Source: Coriobacteriaceae bacterium (GTDB lineage: Bacteria > Actinomycetota > Coriobacteriia > Anaerosomatales > SLCP01). From it: a stretch of DNA of 16,906 nucleotides. Numbering within the stretch: the stretch's first letter is position 1; the number at the start of each line of letters is the position of its first letter. Positions 1 through 7,883 of this stretch are shown in pieces. Both the position numbers and the translations under genes were made by a program. The notes under the pieces were generated by a model. The model saw only the letters and a program-made list of their open reading frames with translations, ran no database searches and had not been told where the DNA came from. The stretch is taken from contig PWVH01000019.1 of the NCBI GenBank assembly GCA_003563465.1, positions 1 to 16,906 of the forward strand, written 5' to 3'.

Positions 1-58
1 GGGGGCGCCGACCAGTGTAGCAAGTCGCAGACTGCTGTGCCGCCGAGCGCTCAAAGAG

Positions 59-86
59 GGGCCCGCCTGCTCCCGCAGACGGGCCC
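59..86 (-). terminator. probable terminator of the tRNA operon, displaced by integration
   Basis: GGGCCCG (59-65) pairs with CGGGCCC (80-86). After one C/A mismatch, CTGC (67-70) pairs with GCAG (75-78), leaving a four-base loop. Read on the minus strand the hairpin is followed by CCTCTTTGAG, a short T-rich tract. It lies just beyond the left core, so before integration it was about 10-35 bp downstream of the tRNA-Glu CCA end. This is chromosomal, not element, sequence. Confidence 0.6.
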
Positions 87-96
87 GCCGTTGCAG

Positions 97-121
97 CTGG
101 TGCCCCCAAGGGAATTCGAAT
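97..121. repeat. left attachment core (displaced tRNA-Glu 3' end)
   Basis: These 25 bp are identical to 16786-16810. They begin CTGGTGCCCCCAAGGG and end in the T-loop segment TTCGAAT. Similarity stops after position 121 (TCTGAG here against CCCTG in the real tRNA), so this is only a 3' fragment. It marks the chromosome-distal junction of the element. Confidence 0.88.
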
Positions 122-495
122 TCTGAGACGGGGGTTTCAGGCGGTTTCGAGGGGTTCCGTACCGACGTACCTTTGCGCTGGTCGGATAGGTTACCTGAAG
201 GACATTCGGCTCTGTCACGTTCCGCTCGGTTTCGGCCCGTTTCGGCGATATGTGGCACCTTTTGGGCACCGTTCCGAGTCACGCAAAGAGCCACGCGGAG
301 GTGGTTCAACCCGTATACGATGAGGGATCGCCTCGCCCTTCTTGCCTTTGCCCCGCTCCTGCTTCTTGGACGGTGCTTCGAGCATGCGCTTCAAGACTTC
401 ATCGAACGGACTTATGCCTACACACCAATGGTTCGCCGCAATGATGTGCTATTTGTCCGCCACATAGCTGTCATTTAGCGGGTTGTCGTAGTAGA
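122..495. other. left-end non-coding region
   Basis: This 374-bp stretch holds the arm-type repeat (253-270) and no convincing gene. The plus-strand frame 173-478 codes for an unpatterned arginine-rich peptide. On the minus strand, 385 to 215 (56 codons) reads a lysine-rich peptide beginning MLEAPSKKQERGKGKK. In-frame residues just upstream (SPFDEVLKR) look protein-like but lack a start codon, so it may be a decayed small gene. I see no clear promoter for the gene at 496. Confidence 0.4.
253..270. repeat. candidate arm-type integrase site, left
   Basis: TGGCACCTTTTGGGCACC differs by one base from TGGCACCTTTTCGGCACC at 16720-16737, in the same orientation. Each copy contains two GGCACC half-units separated by six bases. 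One lies 131 bp inside the left core and the other 48 bp inside the right core. Subterminal direct repeats of this kind are typical arm-binding sites for tyrosine integrases; the binding role is inference. Confidence 0.5.
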
Positions 496-723
496 ATGCT
501 ATACATGGGTAAGGGAATCAACAACAGCGACTCGCGGCGGTTGGATGTCCGGCTCAGCCCTGAGACGTACGAGTACCTGCAGGGCTTGGCGAAGCTCGGG
601 ATTCATGGCTCGACGGCTGCGGAAGTGGCGAAGCATCTGATACGGCTCGGGGTTCAATCTGTTGTCCGTGATGCTGAAGTGGAACGCATACTCAGCGACC
701 GCGAGAGGCTGAAAGGCTTGTAG
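496..723 (+). CDS. small ribbon-helix-helix-type protein
   Basis: The product is 75 residues. Residues 15-55 (RRLDVRLSPETYEYL, then a turn and TAAEVAKHLIRLGV) have the beta-strand/helix/turn/helix pattern of ribbon-helix-helix proteins, which bind DNA as dimers and often repress their own operons. The C-terminal 20 residues are charged. Neither the ATG at 496 nor the in-frame ATG at 505 has a good Shine-Dalgarno sequence, so the start is uncertain. It ends 15 bp before the dCTP-deaminase-like gene on the same strand, so the two probably share a transcript and this protein may regulate its partner. The fold call rests on pattern alone; there is no catalytic motif. Confidence 0.7.
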   Translation: MLYMGKGINNSDSRRLDVRLSPETYEYLQGLAKLGIHGSTAAEVAKHLIRLGVQSVVRDAEVERILSDRERLKGL

Positions 724-738
724 GCTGGGAGGAAGACC

Positions 739-1449
739 ATGCTGTTGTCTGATGGCGAAATCAAGGAAGCACTCGCATCTGGCTCGCTCAGAATTGAGAA
801 CTTCGACGAGGGGTGCTTGGAACCTGCCAGCTACGATTGCCGGGTCGGTAGAGTTCTTCTACCGAACCGGGGCGTTGTAGACCCATCGAAGGAGCGCGTT
901 TTGCTCCACACGGGGCAGTGGGCGGAGATAGAGACACTAGAGGCTGTTCAGCTACCGTCTGATATCGCCGCTCTCATTGGCGTGCGATCGAGTATCACGC
1001 GACGTGGCGTCGATTACTTCTCGGGGCTCCAAGTAGATCCGGGCTACTACGGCAAGATCTTCGTCGCGGTGTTCAACCCAGGTGCCGAGCCGTTCCTGAT
1101 CGAGCCTGGGCAGCCGTTCGTGACCCTTCAGTTCGTTCGGCTCGGCAAGCCTGTAGAGAAGCCCTACCGAGGTGCGTTCCAAGGGTTGATGCAGTTCCCA
1201 GAAGACGATGTGGTGCGCATGACCACGATGGAAACCCGCACGCTGGCCGACGTAATCACTTCCGTGGGTATTCTCGAAACGAGCACGCAGGACTTGGCAG
1301 ACAGCGTAAGAGCTTTGAAGACGGCCCAAGAACGGCAGACCGAGGAAGTGCACCAAATGCGTGGCACGGTGGACAGGATTTTCTGGACGATCATCATAGG
1401 ACTCGTCTTGGCCATAGCCACCGTGGTCGTGGAAAGGTTGTTCTCCTAG
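739..1449 (+). CDS. dCTP deaminase/dUTPase-fold protein with C-terminal membrane anchor
   Basis: The product is 236 residues. Residues 1-150 match the dCTP deaminase/dUTPase family: EPASYDCRVG (28-37, compare PASxDxRLG), GVRSSITRRG (81-90, the RSSxxRxG phosphate-binding motif) and LQVDPGYYGK (97-106). In bacterial dCTP deaminase the general base is a glutamate in the following LEFYN strand. Here that strand reads VAVFN with alanine at about 110, so normal deamination looks unlikely; the fold may bind or hydrolyse a nucleotide instead. Residues 176-212 look coiled-coil and 214-232 (FWTIIIGLVLAIATVVV) form one transmembrane helix, giving a cytoplasmic domain on a C-terminal anchor. The start has GGGAGG a few bases upstream. 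Standard Dcd proteins have no anchor, so an effector or sensor role is a guess. Confidence 0.75.
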   Translation: MLLSDGEIKEALASGSLRIENFDEGCLEPASYDCRVGRVLLPNRGVVDPSKERVLLHTGQWAEIETLEAVQLPSDIAALIGVRSSITRRGVDYFSGLQVDPGYYGKIFVAVFNPGAEPFLIEPGQPFVTLQFVRLGKPVEKPYRGAFQGLMQFPEDDVVRMTTMETRTLADVITSVGILETSTQDLADSVRALKTAQERQTEEVHQMRGTVDRIFWTIIIGLVLAIATVVVERLFS

Positions 1450-1562
1450 GTGCATGCTGCAGCGTGCGCATCTGACCGGAAGAGCCGCCTGCTTGACAGT
1501 GTTGGTGGCAACATCGCGCCTCACATAATTGACACAGAGCTGCGTCGGCCCCTGGAGAGAGT

Positions 1563-2507
1563 GTGGCACTAACGTCGATAGAAGTGTGCGCAGGGGCTGG
1601 AGGCCAGGCGATAGGGCTAACTCGAGCTGGCTTCCGGCATGTTGTGCTAATCGAGAACGACCTGCACGCTTGCGCGACTCTGCGGCTGAATCGGCCGCGG
1701 TGGAACATCGTGCAACAGGATCTTGCTGTCTTCTCGGCCGACGGCTACAGGGACATCGACCTTCTCGCAGGAGGTCTGCCGTGTCCACCGTTCTCCATCG
1801 CCGGCGACAAGAGAGGGCAAGATGACAGCCGTAACCTGTTTCCGGAAATGCTACGGCTCGCCAAGGAGCTGAAGCCTAGAGCAGTGATGATTGAGAATGT
1901 GCGTGGACTGCTATTCGCAGTCTTCGACGACTATCGGCGTTCGATCGACAGCGCCTTCGAGACCCTTGGATACACTGCTGTGTGGAGCCTGTTGAAGGCA
2001 TCGGATTTCGGTGTTCCACAACTGAGGCCGCGTGCTGTCTGTGTGGCACTCAGGCCCGAGGATGCCTCAGCATTCGAATGGCCTGTCCCGCACCGCAAGC
2101 CTGCGCCTACTGTTGGCGCGGCCCTCTACCCACTGATGGCAGCCAACAGTTGGCCGGGCGCTAGAGAGTGGGCGGCCAGGGCAGACCGCATCGGGCCCAC
2201 CCTTGTCGGCGGTTCCAGGAAACATGGCGGACCTGACTTGGGGCCGACACGGGTGAAGCGGAAGTGGGCTGAAATGGGAGTGGACGGGATGGGGCTCGCA
2301 GATGAACCACCTGGTCTGCACTTCAGCGGCGTACCGCGATTGACCGTGGAAATGGCGGCGATTCTCCAGGGGTTTCCGCCAGACTGGCAGTTCGCCGGGG
2401 GCAAGACCGCAGCCTATCGTCAGATTGGCAATGCGTTCCCTCCGCCGGTTGCGGCGGCCGTGGGGCGGGCAATCGGGCGGGCATTCGACCGCGTCGCACC
2501 TGGCTAG
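1563..2507 (+). CDS. DNA (cytosine-5-)-methyltransferase
   Basis: The 314-residue protein transfers methyl from S-adenosylmethionine to cytosine C5 in a target sequence. The C5-MTase motifs appear in order: motif I EVCAGAGGQAIGL (7-19), motif IV GGLPCPPFS with catalytic Cys74, motif VI ENV (111-113), motif VIII QLRPR (153-157), and motifs IX-X from RLTVEMAAILQGFP (259-272) to YRQIGNAFPPP (285-295). The target-recognition region lies between about 160 and 255. The start is GTG with GGAGAG just upstream. It converges with the vsr/helicase/GHKL operon, with stop codons only 14 bp apart, and is the likely modification component protecting host DNA. Specificity cannot be read by eye. The family call is firm. 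Confidence 0.95.
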   Translation: MALTSIEVCAGAGGQAIGLTRAGFRHVVLIENDLHACATLRLNRPRWNIVQQDLAVFSADGYRDIDLLAGGLPCPPFSIAGDKRGQDDSRNLFPEMLRLAKELKPRAVMIENVRGLLFAVFDDYRRSIDSAFETLGYTAVWSLLKASDFGVPQLRPRAVCVALRPEDASAFEWPVPHRKPAPTVGAALYPLMAANSWPGAREWAARADRIGPTLVGGSRKHGGPDLGPTRVKRKWAEMGVDGMGLADEPPGLHFSGVPRLTVEMAAILQGFPPDWQFAGGKTAAYRQIGNAFPPPVAAAVGRAIGRAFDRVAPG

Positions 2508-2521
2508 ACTGAATAGTCAGT
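2508..2521. terminator. minimal hairpin between convergent stop codons
   Basis: ACTGA (2508-2512), loop ATAG, TCAGT (2517-2521) exactly fills the gap between the methyltransferase and vsr stop codons. The stem is five AT-rich base pairs and there is no T-tract, so any terminator activity would be weak. Confidence 0.2.
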
Positions 2522-2935
2522 TCAGAGCGTTGGAGCCCTCTCTCGCTCAATCACTGCAACCACACGGTCTAGGTCGTGTTCGACCTCGTGCTCCCAGAAC
2601 CTGAGCACTGTCCAACCCCTGCTTCGGAGCTCCGAGCTGACTCTTTCATCTCGAGCTCGGTTCCCCTTGACCTTCTCAGCCCAATACTTCCTATTCGACT
2701 TTGGCGCGGAGTAGCACTCCGAGCAGCCATGCCAGAAGCAACCGTCTATGAAGACGGCCAGCTTGGCCCCAAAGAAGGCTACGTCTGGCTTGCCCGGCAG
2801 ACCTTTAGGATGAACCCGGTAGCCGCGCTGTTTCCGCGCCCACAGAGCCCGACGAACGGCCAGTTCAATGCGAGTGTCGCTGCTGCGTATTGCTCGCATG
2901 TTGTCACTTCGTTCCTCTGCGCTGAGTCGGTCCAT
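2522..2935 (-). CDS. vsr: Vsr-family very-short-patch-repair endonuclease
   Basis: From the ATG at 2935 the protein has 137 residues. It carries RSDNMRAIRSSDTRIE, LPGKPD with Asp51, and GCFWHGC with His69. These fall at the same numbers as the catalytic Asp51 and His69 of E. coli Vsr. The structural zinc site seems to use cysteines in CFWHGCSEC and the histidine of FWEH, where E. coli has WEC. Vsr nicks beside T:G mismatches made by deamination of 5-methylcytosine, so pairing with the facing methyltransferase is typical; in restriction loci this fold may instead cut DNA. AGGTGG lies eight bases before this ATG. An upstream in-frame TTG at 2980 would overlap the preceding gene. It is the last gene of the operon. 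Confidence 0.92.
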   Translation of the reverse strand: MDRLSAEERSDNMRAIRSSDTRIELAVRRALWARKQRGYRVHPKGLPGKPDVAFFGAKLAVFIDGCFWHGCSECYSAPKSNRKYWAEKVKGNRARDERVSSELRSRGWTVLRFWEHEVEHDLDRVVAVIERERAPTL

Positions 2936-2951
2936 TGCGAGAGAGCCACCT

Positions 2952-3554
2952 TCACCGAGCCTGCTTGTCCACCTGCTCAATCAGGGAAAGAAGGGCTTCG
3001 CGCTGCTGAGGCGTACAGCTCCTGTCCTCCAGCACGCGTGCGCGAGCCTGAACCGTCGCACCCTGCTCGAGGTCCGGGGTCGCCGAATCCAGATAGTACT
3101 CGAATTCGCCTGAAGACTTGCGCCATTCCACAAGGATGCCGATGTCCCTCAGCTCTCTGACGCGTCGCTCGGTGTGCACTTGGTCTCCAGACAGTACACG
3201 CAGCACCGACGATCCGACGGCGTTGGGATGCTTATCGACAAGCATTTCGTATGCTGCTGCGTGGAAGACAGTGTACGACCTAACCCTGACGTACTTCGAC
3301 GGAATGTGCTCGCCGTATTTCCGTGCCATGTACTTCTCTAGCTCCTGCCTCACCGACTGGAGCCGAGTCGGATCCGGTGCGAGCGTCTCGCGGCATGCGA
3401 TTCGGAAATGCCGCGACATCTCGCCTCGGGTCTGGATGTAAGAAGAGAGCAGATGGTCGAAATTGGGGGCCTCGTCAGCCAGCTGAGCATCAATCAGGTC
3501 AGCCAGATAGCGCAGACACTCAGCTGTTCGAATTAGCGCGCCTTCAGCACTCAT
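2952..3554 (-). CDS. hypothetical protein with possible winged-helix domain, restriction-operon component
   Basis: The 200-residue product has no enzyme motif I recognise. Residues about 108-155 (VGSSVLRVLSGD, HTERRVRELRDIGIL, then GEFEYYL) follow a winged-helix pattern of helices and a terminal beta wing, suggesting DNA binding. The N-terminal half is helical. The start ATG overlaps the helicase stop by 11 bp, and the next gene starts 16 bp after its end, so it is translationally embedded in the GHKL-helicase-Vsr operon. It probably serves as a specificity or regulatory subunit; that role is inferred only from context. Confidence 0.8.
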   Translation of the reverse strand: MSAEGALIRTAECLRYLADLIDAQLADEAPNFDHLLSSYIQTRGEMSRHFRIACRETLAPDPTRLQSVRQELEKYMARKYGEHIPSKYVRVRSYTVFHAAAYEMLVDKHPNAVGSSVLRVLSGDQVHTERRVRELRDIGILVEWRKSSGEFEYYLDSATPDLEQGATVQARARVLEDRSCTPQQREALLSLIEQVDKQAR

Positions 3555-5331
3555 GGCTGCCCCCGCCCACTGGCGGCGGGAACTTCAGAACGGCGGCGTC
3601 TTCATCCGCGCCTTCGATAGCAGCAACGTCATCGAGCCAGGCCCTCAAGAAAGGCTCAGCCCGGTCATCCTGACCATCTGCACGCCTGAAGGCGACCTGG
3701 TGCGGCCACCTCACCCGCACTGGCCCACGTCCGAACTCATCTGCCGATTCGAGGCCATCCTTCAACTCTAGTCCTGCAGCGAAGCGTCGTATGTCGGAGA
3801 CGAAATCGAGAACGATTACCCGGTCTTTGCCCGGGGCTAGCCTGAGTCCGCGCCCCAGCTGCTGAACGAAAATCCGTCGGCTATGAGTTACTCGCTGAAA
3901 GACGATGATGTTCACGTCGGGCACGTCCAGGCCTTCATTGAAGATGTCGACCACACACACAACCTCTATGATGCCATCGGCAAAGTCGCAGAGAATCCGG
4001 CTGCGCTCATAGGGTTTGAGCGCACGTCCGTCACGTCTTACGGAGAACAGCGCCTCCGCGTTGCAGAAGCCCAGAGCATTGACCTTGTCCCGCATTCGTT
4101 CGGCGTGGTCGATCGTGCCGCAGAACACGATGGCCCTTGGTGATGACTGCTCCTTCCAGGTCTTCTGAAGCTCAAGAACGACTGCGTCGTCCCATTCCTC
4201 GATGAAAAGGGTGCGGTTCACCTGCCGAGGTGACAGGCGGCGGCCATCGAGTTCGCCTACGGCTTCCCAGTTGATATTGTCCGTGTACATTCGATAGTCC
4301 ACATTCGCGAGAAAGCCGTTCCTCAGCCCCGTGACCATGTCAACGGTCAGCAACGGTTGTCCGAAGTAGTCCTCAAGGTTCTTCTCATCCGGTCGCCACG
4401 GCGTGGCGGTGAGACCGAGCAAGAACGGCCCGCCGCTCTTTCCGGCCCTGAGATGGCCCAGTACCGTCTCGTACATGGAGGCGCCGACGTGATGGCATTC
4501 ATCCACCAGGACGAAGTCGAATGCCGACAGATCCTCTCCCGCTTCAACCGCGTCGCACACAGTGTTGAGGCAGGCGACAACCACCGTCGAGTCCTTAAGA
4601 ACTCCTTCTGACGGCTTCTCCGGCCCGTTCCAGACGCACGACATTTGAGACGGTCGCAGGAATCGCCAAAGAGCTCGTTCGAGCTGTAAGACAAGTTCAT
4701 TCGTGTGAGCAAGAACGAGTACGCGGCCAAGCCCGTCCTGCGCCAAAAGGCGACGCAGCGCTTCACCAGCTACAACGGTCTTTCCAAGCCCTGTGGCCAT
4801 TACAACTAGCCCACGCCGCGACTGGCGACGATGGTAGGCGTCAGTAATCGCCTCGATTGCCTCTTTCTGGTATTCCCTCAGCTCGAGCTGCTGAAATGAT
4901 GGAGGGTAGTCATCCGGCAAGGCATCTGTCTTGCGTACTATGTGAGCGCTGTCCCAGAGCTGGAGCGGAATACCTTCGTAATGCAGGGAGACCTGGCGCT
5001 CAAGAAGCTCTTGAGCGAAGCCGGATCTGCTGACCACTACGGGCACGCTTGCTCGGTATCGTTCCAGAGAGTCGAGGGTTTCATTCAGCACAGATGAGGG
5101 AACCCGCTTCGACCACTTCTTGACCTGAAAGAGCCACCGTTTGCCGCCACGCGAACCGATAACATCGGCCCCTCCGTCATTCGTCTGTCCGACGCCTCTC
5201 ACGTTCTCGAAGCCTTCGCATATGAGCAGGCGCTCAATGGCCCTTTCGAACGCTTGCCAGGTGAGCCAGTCGAGCTTGCGCGAGGAAAGAAACCGGCTCA
5301 CTGCAACAGTTTCGTGTTCAGGAAGTCGCAT
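3544..5331 (-). CDS. SF2 DEAD/DEAH-type helicase with N-terminal Mrr-like nuclease domain
   Basis: The protein has 595 residues. Residues 20-135 resemble an Mrr-type restriction-endonuclease fold: GFENVRGVGQTNDGGADV, with Asp56, followed by FQVKKW, whose Gln69-x-Lys71 completes the D...QxK active-site signature. Residues 150-510 form a superfamily-2 ATPase: Walker A ATGLGKT (179-185), motif II DECH (277-280), motif III TAT (308-310) and motif VI QQLGRGLR (490-497). It probably translocates on and cuts DNA, as helicase subunits of ATP-dependent restriction enzymes do. Its start lies within the end of the GHKL ATPase gene (34-bp overlap) and its end overlaps the next gene. No motif is missing. 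Confidence 0.92.
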   Translation of the reverse strand: MRLPEHETVAVSRFLSSRKLDWLTWQAFERAIERLLICEGFENVRGVGQTNDGGADVIGSRGGKRWLFQVKKWSKRVPSSVLNETLDSLERYRASVPVVVSRSGFAQELLERQVSLHYEGIPLQLWDSAHIVRKTDALPDDYPPSFQQLELREYQKEAIEAITDAYHRRQSRRGLVVMATGLGKTVVAGEALRRLLAQDGLGRVLVLAHTNELVLQLERALWRFLRPSQMSCVWNGPEKPSEGVLKDSTVVVACLNTVCDAVEAGEDLSAFDFVLVDECHHVGASMYETVLGHLRAGKSGGPFLLGLTATPWRPDEKNLEDYFGQPLLTVDMVTGLRNGFLANVDYRMYTDNINWEAVGELDGRRLSPRQVNRTLFIEEWDDAVVLELQKTWKEQSSPRAIVFCGTIDHAERMRDKVNALGFCNAEALFSVRRDGRALKPYERSRILCDFADGIIEVVCVVDIFNEGLDVPDVNIIVFQRVTHSRRIFVQQLGRGLRLAPGKDRVIVLDFVSDIRRFAAGLELKDGLESADEFGRGPVRVRWPHQVAFRRADGQDDRAEPFLRAWLDDVAAIEGADEDAAVLKFPPPVGGGSHEC

Positions 5332-7818
5332 GATGCACGTGCCTTCTTAAGAAACGGCATCTCCGTGGGACTGTAGGTGACATAGGTGGCGCAGTCCTCT
5401 AGACAAGTGGCGTACTTTGCTTTGACGGTCTTGCGCCAGTCCACAAGTACGGTTGGGTCGATGTCTTGGGCCTCTTGATACGACACATCCCAGACTGTTC
5501 CGTCGAAGAACATCTCCGGATGGCGCATGAACAGCGCGACAACCGTAGCCTCGTCGAGGTACTCGATGAACTCCCGGCTCTCACGGAGCGCCTTCAGCTC
5601 GCCGATATCCCTGCCTTCAGCCAGCATGTTCGTGATGATCGACCTTGCCTGGTCCTCGGTCAGCTCTCCGTAAAGGTCCGCGGCCATCTCATTGGCTCCA
5701 GACGCGAGACGCGACTTGATGGTCTCGAACAGATCGCGGATGTCTGCACTAATGTTCTCGCAGGTGTCTTCAAGGATTTCGGTCCATTCCTGCTCCATGA
5801 CCGCCCACGCAATGTTGGCAGCTGTATGTGCAGCCGGGTGCTGGGCAACAATGTCTCTGTGCTTCTCGTAGAGGTACAGGGCAACCTCCTGGGCGATGAG
5901 ATGCTGCGGCTTGAGTCCGTACGTTCGGAACACCGGGTGTGTCGGGTCCACGAAGACCTCGATCGCGTCAGACTTGAACGCCACAAGCGGCACGCGAGGA
6001 CCTTTCCAGCCTGCACGAATCAGGCCTTTGGTCTGGTAGCCGACCAGGGGCACAGCTGCGCTCTTCGAACCGTCCGCGAGCCTCAGAGAGAGCGAATCGA
6101 CCGACAGTTCATCATCAATGTCCGACCGGGCAACCAGATCCTCTCGAGATCCTGGGCGGTGCGCCCCGCGGGTTTGCCCGCAACGCGAGCAGCTCGCCGT
6201 ATCTGATTCGTTCGCCGCGCCGCAGACCTCACACGCCCACGGGTCGGCAATCTCGGGCATCTGTGACGCCCCGCAGTGTGGACAAGTCACGGCACCCTGT
6301 GGGATGAGCTTCTTGCACTCAGGAGCTATGCAATCCTTCCCGCGCAGTACTTCACCGCAAACGCTGCATGCCGCGAATGCAGTGAGGTTCTGTGCTCCGC
6401 AGCTCGGACACTCGACATACTCCTCGACTGGCTTGGTGTCCGCGTCTTCGACCAGTCGCCACCATTCCGAGTCATCGTAGAACCCGGGTATCCTGTCTAG
6501 GAACTTCTGATAGTACTCCCTCTCGAGCGCACGGCTCACTCGTTTGGGCTTGTCGGCCGTCTCATCCCAACGGCCCATGTACATCGAGCGCTTCCCGGGC
6601 TCGCGAACCTTGCGATACCCCTGGTAAAGCATGAAGACGGGGCTGCGGTTCTGGTCCGCGCCCGGTTTGCTCGGCTGCAAAGAGCTGTCGCCCCGCAGAT
6701 AGGACATCGCGCGCTGCCATTCAGGGCTGCTTCGCTGGAAGTCCTGCTTCAAGTAGTCGACTGGAACGTGATCGAGGTGTATCTCGCCGACAAACCGATT
6801 GTAGACGCTGTCGGCAAGGTCGTACGTCACTTCCCCGAACTCGTCACGAAACGTGAAGAAGGCATCCTTCTCTCCCACTCTAATTGCGCGTCCGTTGCGA
6901 ACGAGGTCAATTCCGAAACGTGAGTCGTCGTCGAAACGCTGGATGCCGATCCACCCGCGTACGCGTTCTTCAACGGTTCTCATGTGGCCTGAATCGCACG
7001 CCGGACACTGTGCCTCGCCGACCGGAACCATCGCGTGGCAGTCCGCGCATCGTGTCTGAGTGGCGACGACTTCGTCCACGTCGTAGACAGCCGGAATCCT
7101 GCCGTGCCGCTGATGGGCAACGAACCGACTTCTGTCCCACACACAGTGCTCAAACGGCACGCACGGCTCGTCGTTGACCACAAGCCTAACGTTTCGTTCT
7201 CGCAGAATCGTGGCGTATCTGCGGCCCAGTTCTTCTCGGACCTTGGGCTTTGGGTAGCCAGCGACCTTCTTGATGAAACCGCTGTTGGGATTCCCTTCTG
7301 GCCACCAAGTGGAGACGGCCACGATTGTCCCGCTGCGAAGATTGGCAGACTTCTCGACCCACTCAGCCGGGACTCTGTAGGAGTGCTCCTCTTGCATGCG
7401 CAACAGGTCGATGCGAACCTGCACCGCCAGGTCCTCCTCACCACGGGCGGTGACGAAATCGGTGAGTTGCCCGAGCTTGCCGGTCGCTATGTTAAAACCC
7501 ATGCCGAACAAACCCAGGGTGTCGTACGGGCGCCTGCTCCCGTAGCCGGCACGCAAGGCCTTCTCAGCTGCCTCAGCTGTTAAGCCCGGTCCGTTGTCAC
7601 GAACAACGATTCTGCCCTCACCGCGCGACACCTCCGCTTGACCGGGAAGCTTCACATCGATCAGCGGATACTCAACCGGTCGGCCTTCCCGCTCAGCGTC
7701 GATGAAGGAGTCAATCGCGTTGTCTATGAGCTCGCACAGCGCATCAAGGGGCTGAAGCGGTGTGGGTCAGCGCAACCAGGACCCTCGGGTCCGGCGTGAG
7801 GTCGAAGAACTCGGTCAT
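5298..7818 (-). CDS. GHKL (paraMORC/MutL-like) ATPase with zinc ribbons, frameshifted near the start
   Basis: The intended protein is about 840 residues. The GHKL motifs are the N box CELIDNAIDSF (about 28-38), G1 VRDNGPGL (about 72-79) and G2 GLFGMGFN (about 102-109). Four CxxC-type zinc ribbons follow, one near 257-274 and three consecutive at about 470-546. GHKL ATPases close as dimers around DNA; prokaryotic MORC relatives are documented in restriction loci with SF2 helicases and nucleases. The likely start, ATG 7818, has GGGGAG upstream and gives MTEFFDLTPDPRVLVALTHT, then hits a stop at 7744-7746. The rest, including the N box, is in another frame, open from 7766 to the end. One extra or two missing bases between 7766 and 7747 would explain this. 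The in-frame ATG at 7655 would lose the N box and ATP binding. It may be sequencing error, decay or recoding. Confidence 0.85.
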
Positions 7819-7855
7819 GCGTTCTCCCCATTGAAGTGCAACGAGCAGCAACCTG

Positions 7856-7883
7856 ATTGTACCCTAGCATCTGACAGGGTCGA
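7856..7883 (-). promoter_or_regulatory. candidate promoter of the GHKL-helicase operon
   Basis: On the minus strand TCGACC (7883-7878) and TACAAT (7861-7856) are separated by 16 bases, resembling sigma-70 -35 and -10 boxes. Transcription would start roughly 30 bases before the ATG at 7818. The -10 is good and the -35 is modest. Confidence 0.35.

Noticed and set aside
173..478. 101-residue plus-strand open frame at the left end
   Set aside because: No ribosome site, arginine-rich and unpatterned, and it spans the candidate integrase arm site.
1493..1534. Two TTGACA boxes (1493-1498 and 1529-1534) upstream of the methyltransferase
   Set aside because: Neither has a -10-like hexamer at 16-18 bp spacing; CATAAT at 1524-1529 is 25 bp from the first.
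952..1788. 278-residue minus-strand open frame
   Set aside because: It runs antisense through the dCTP-deaminase-like gene and the methyltransferase start, with arginine-rich shadow composition typical of GC-rich DNA.
2936..2980. TTG start extending Vsr by 15 residues
   Set aside because: It would overlap the preceding gene. ATG 2935 has AGGTGG eight bases upstream and places Asp51 and His69 at the E. coli Vsr positions.
5466..6206. 246-residue plus-strand open frame
   Set aside because: Antisense shadow of the GHKL ATPase, whose motifs and zinc ribbons are clearly real.
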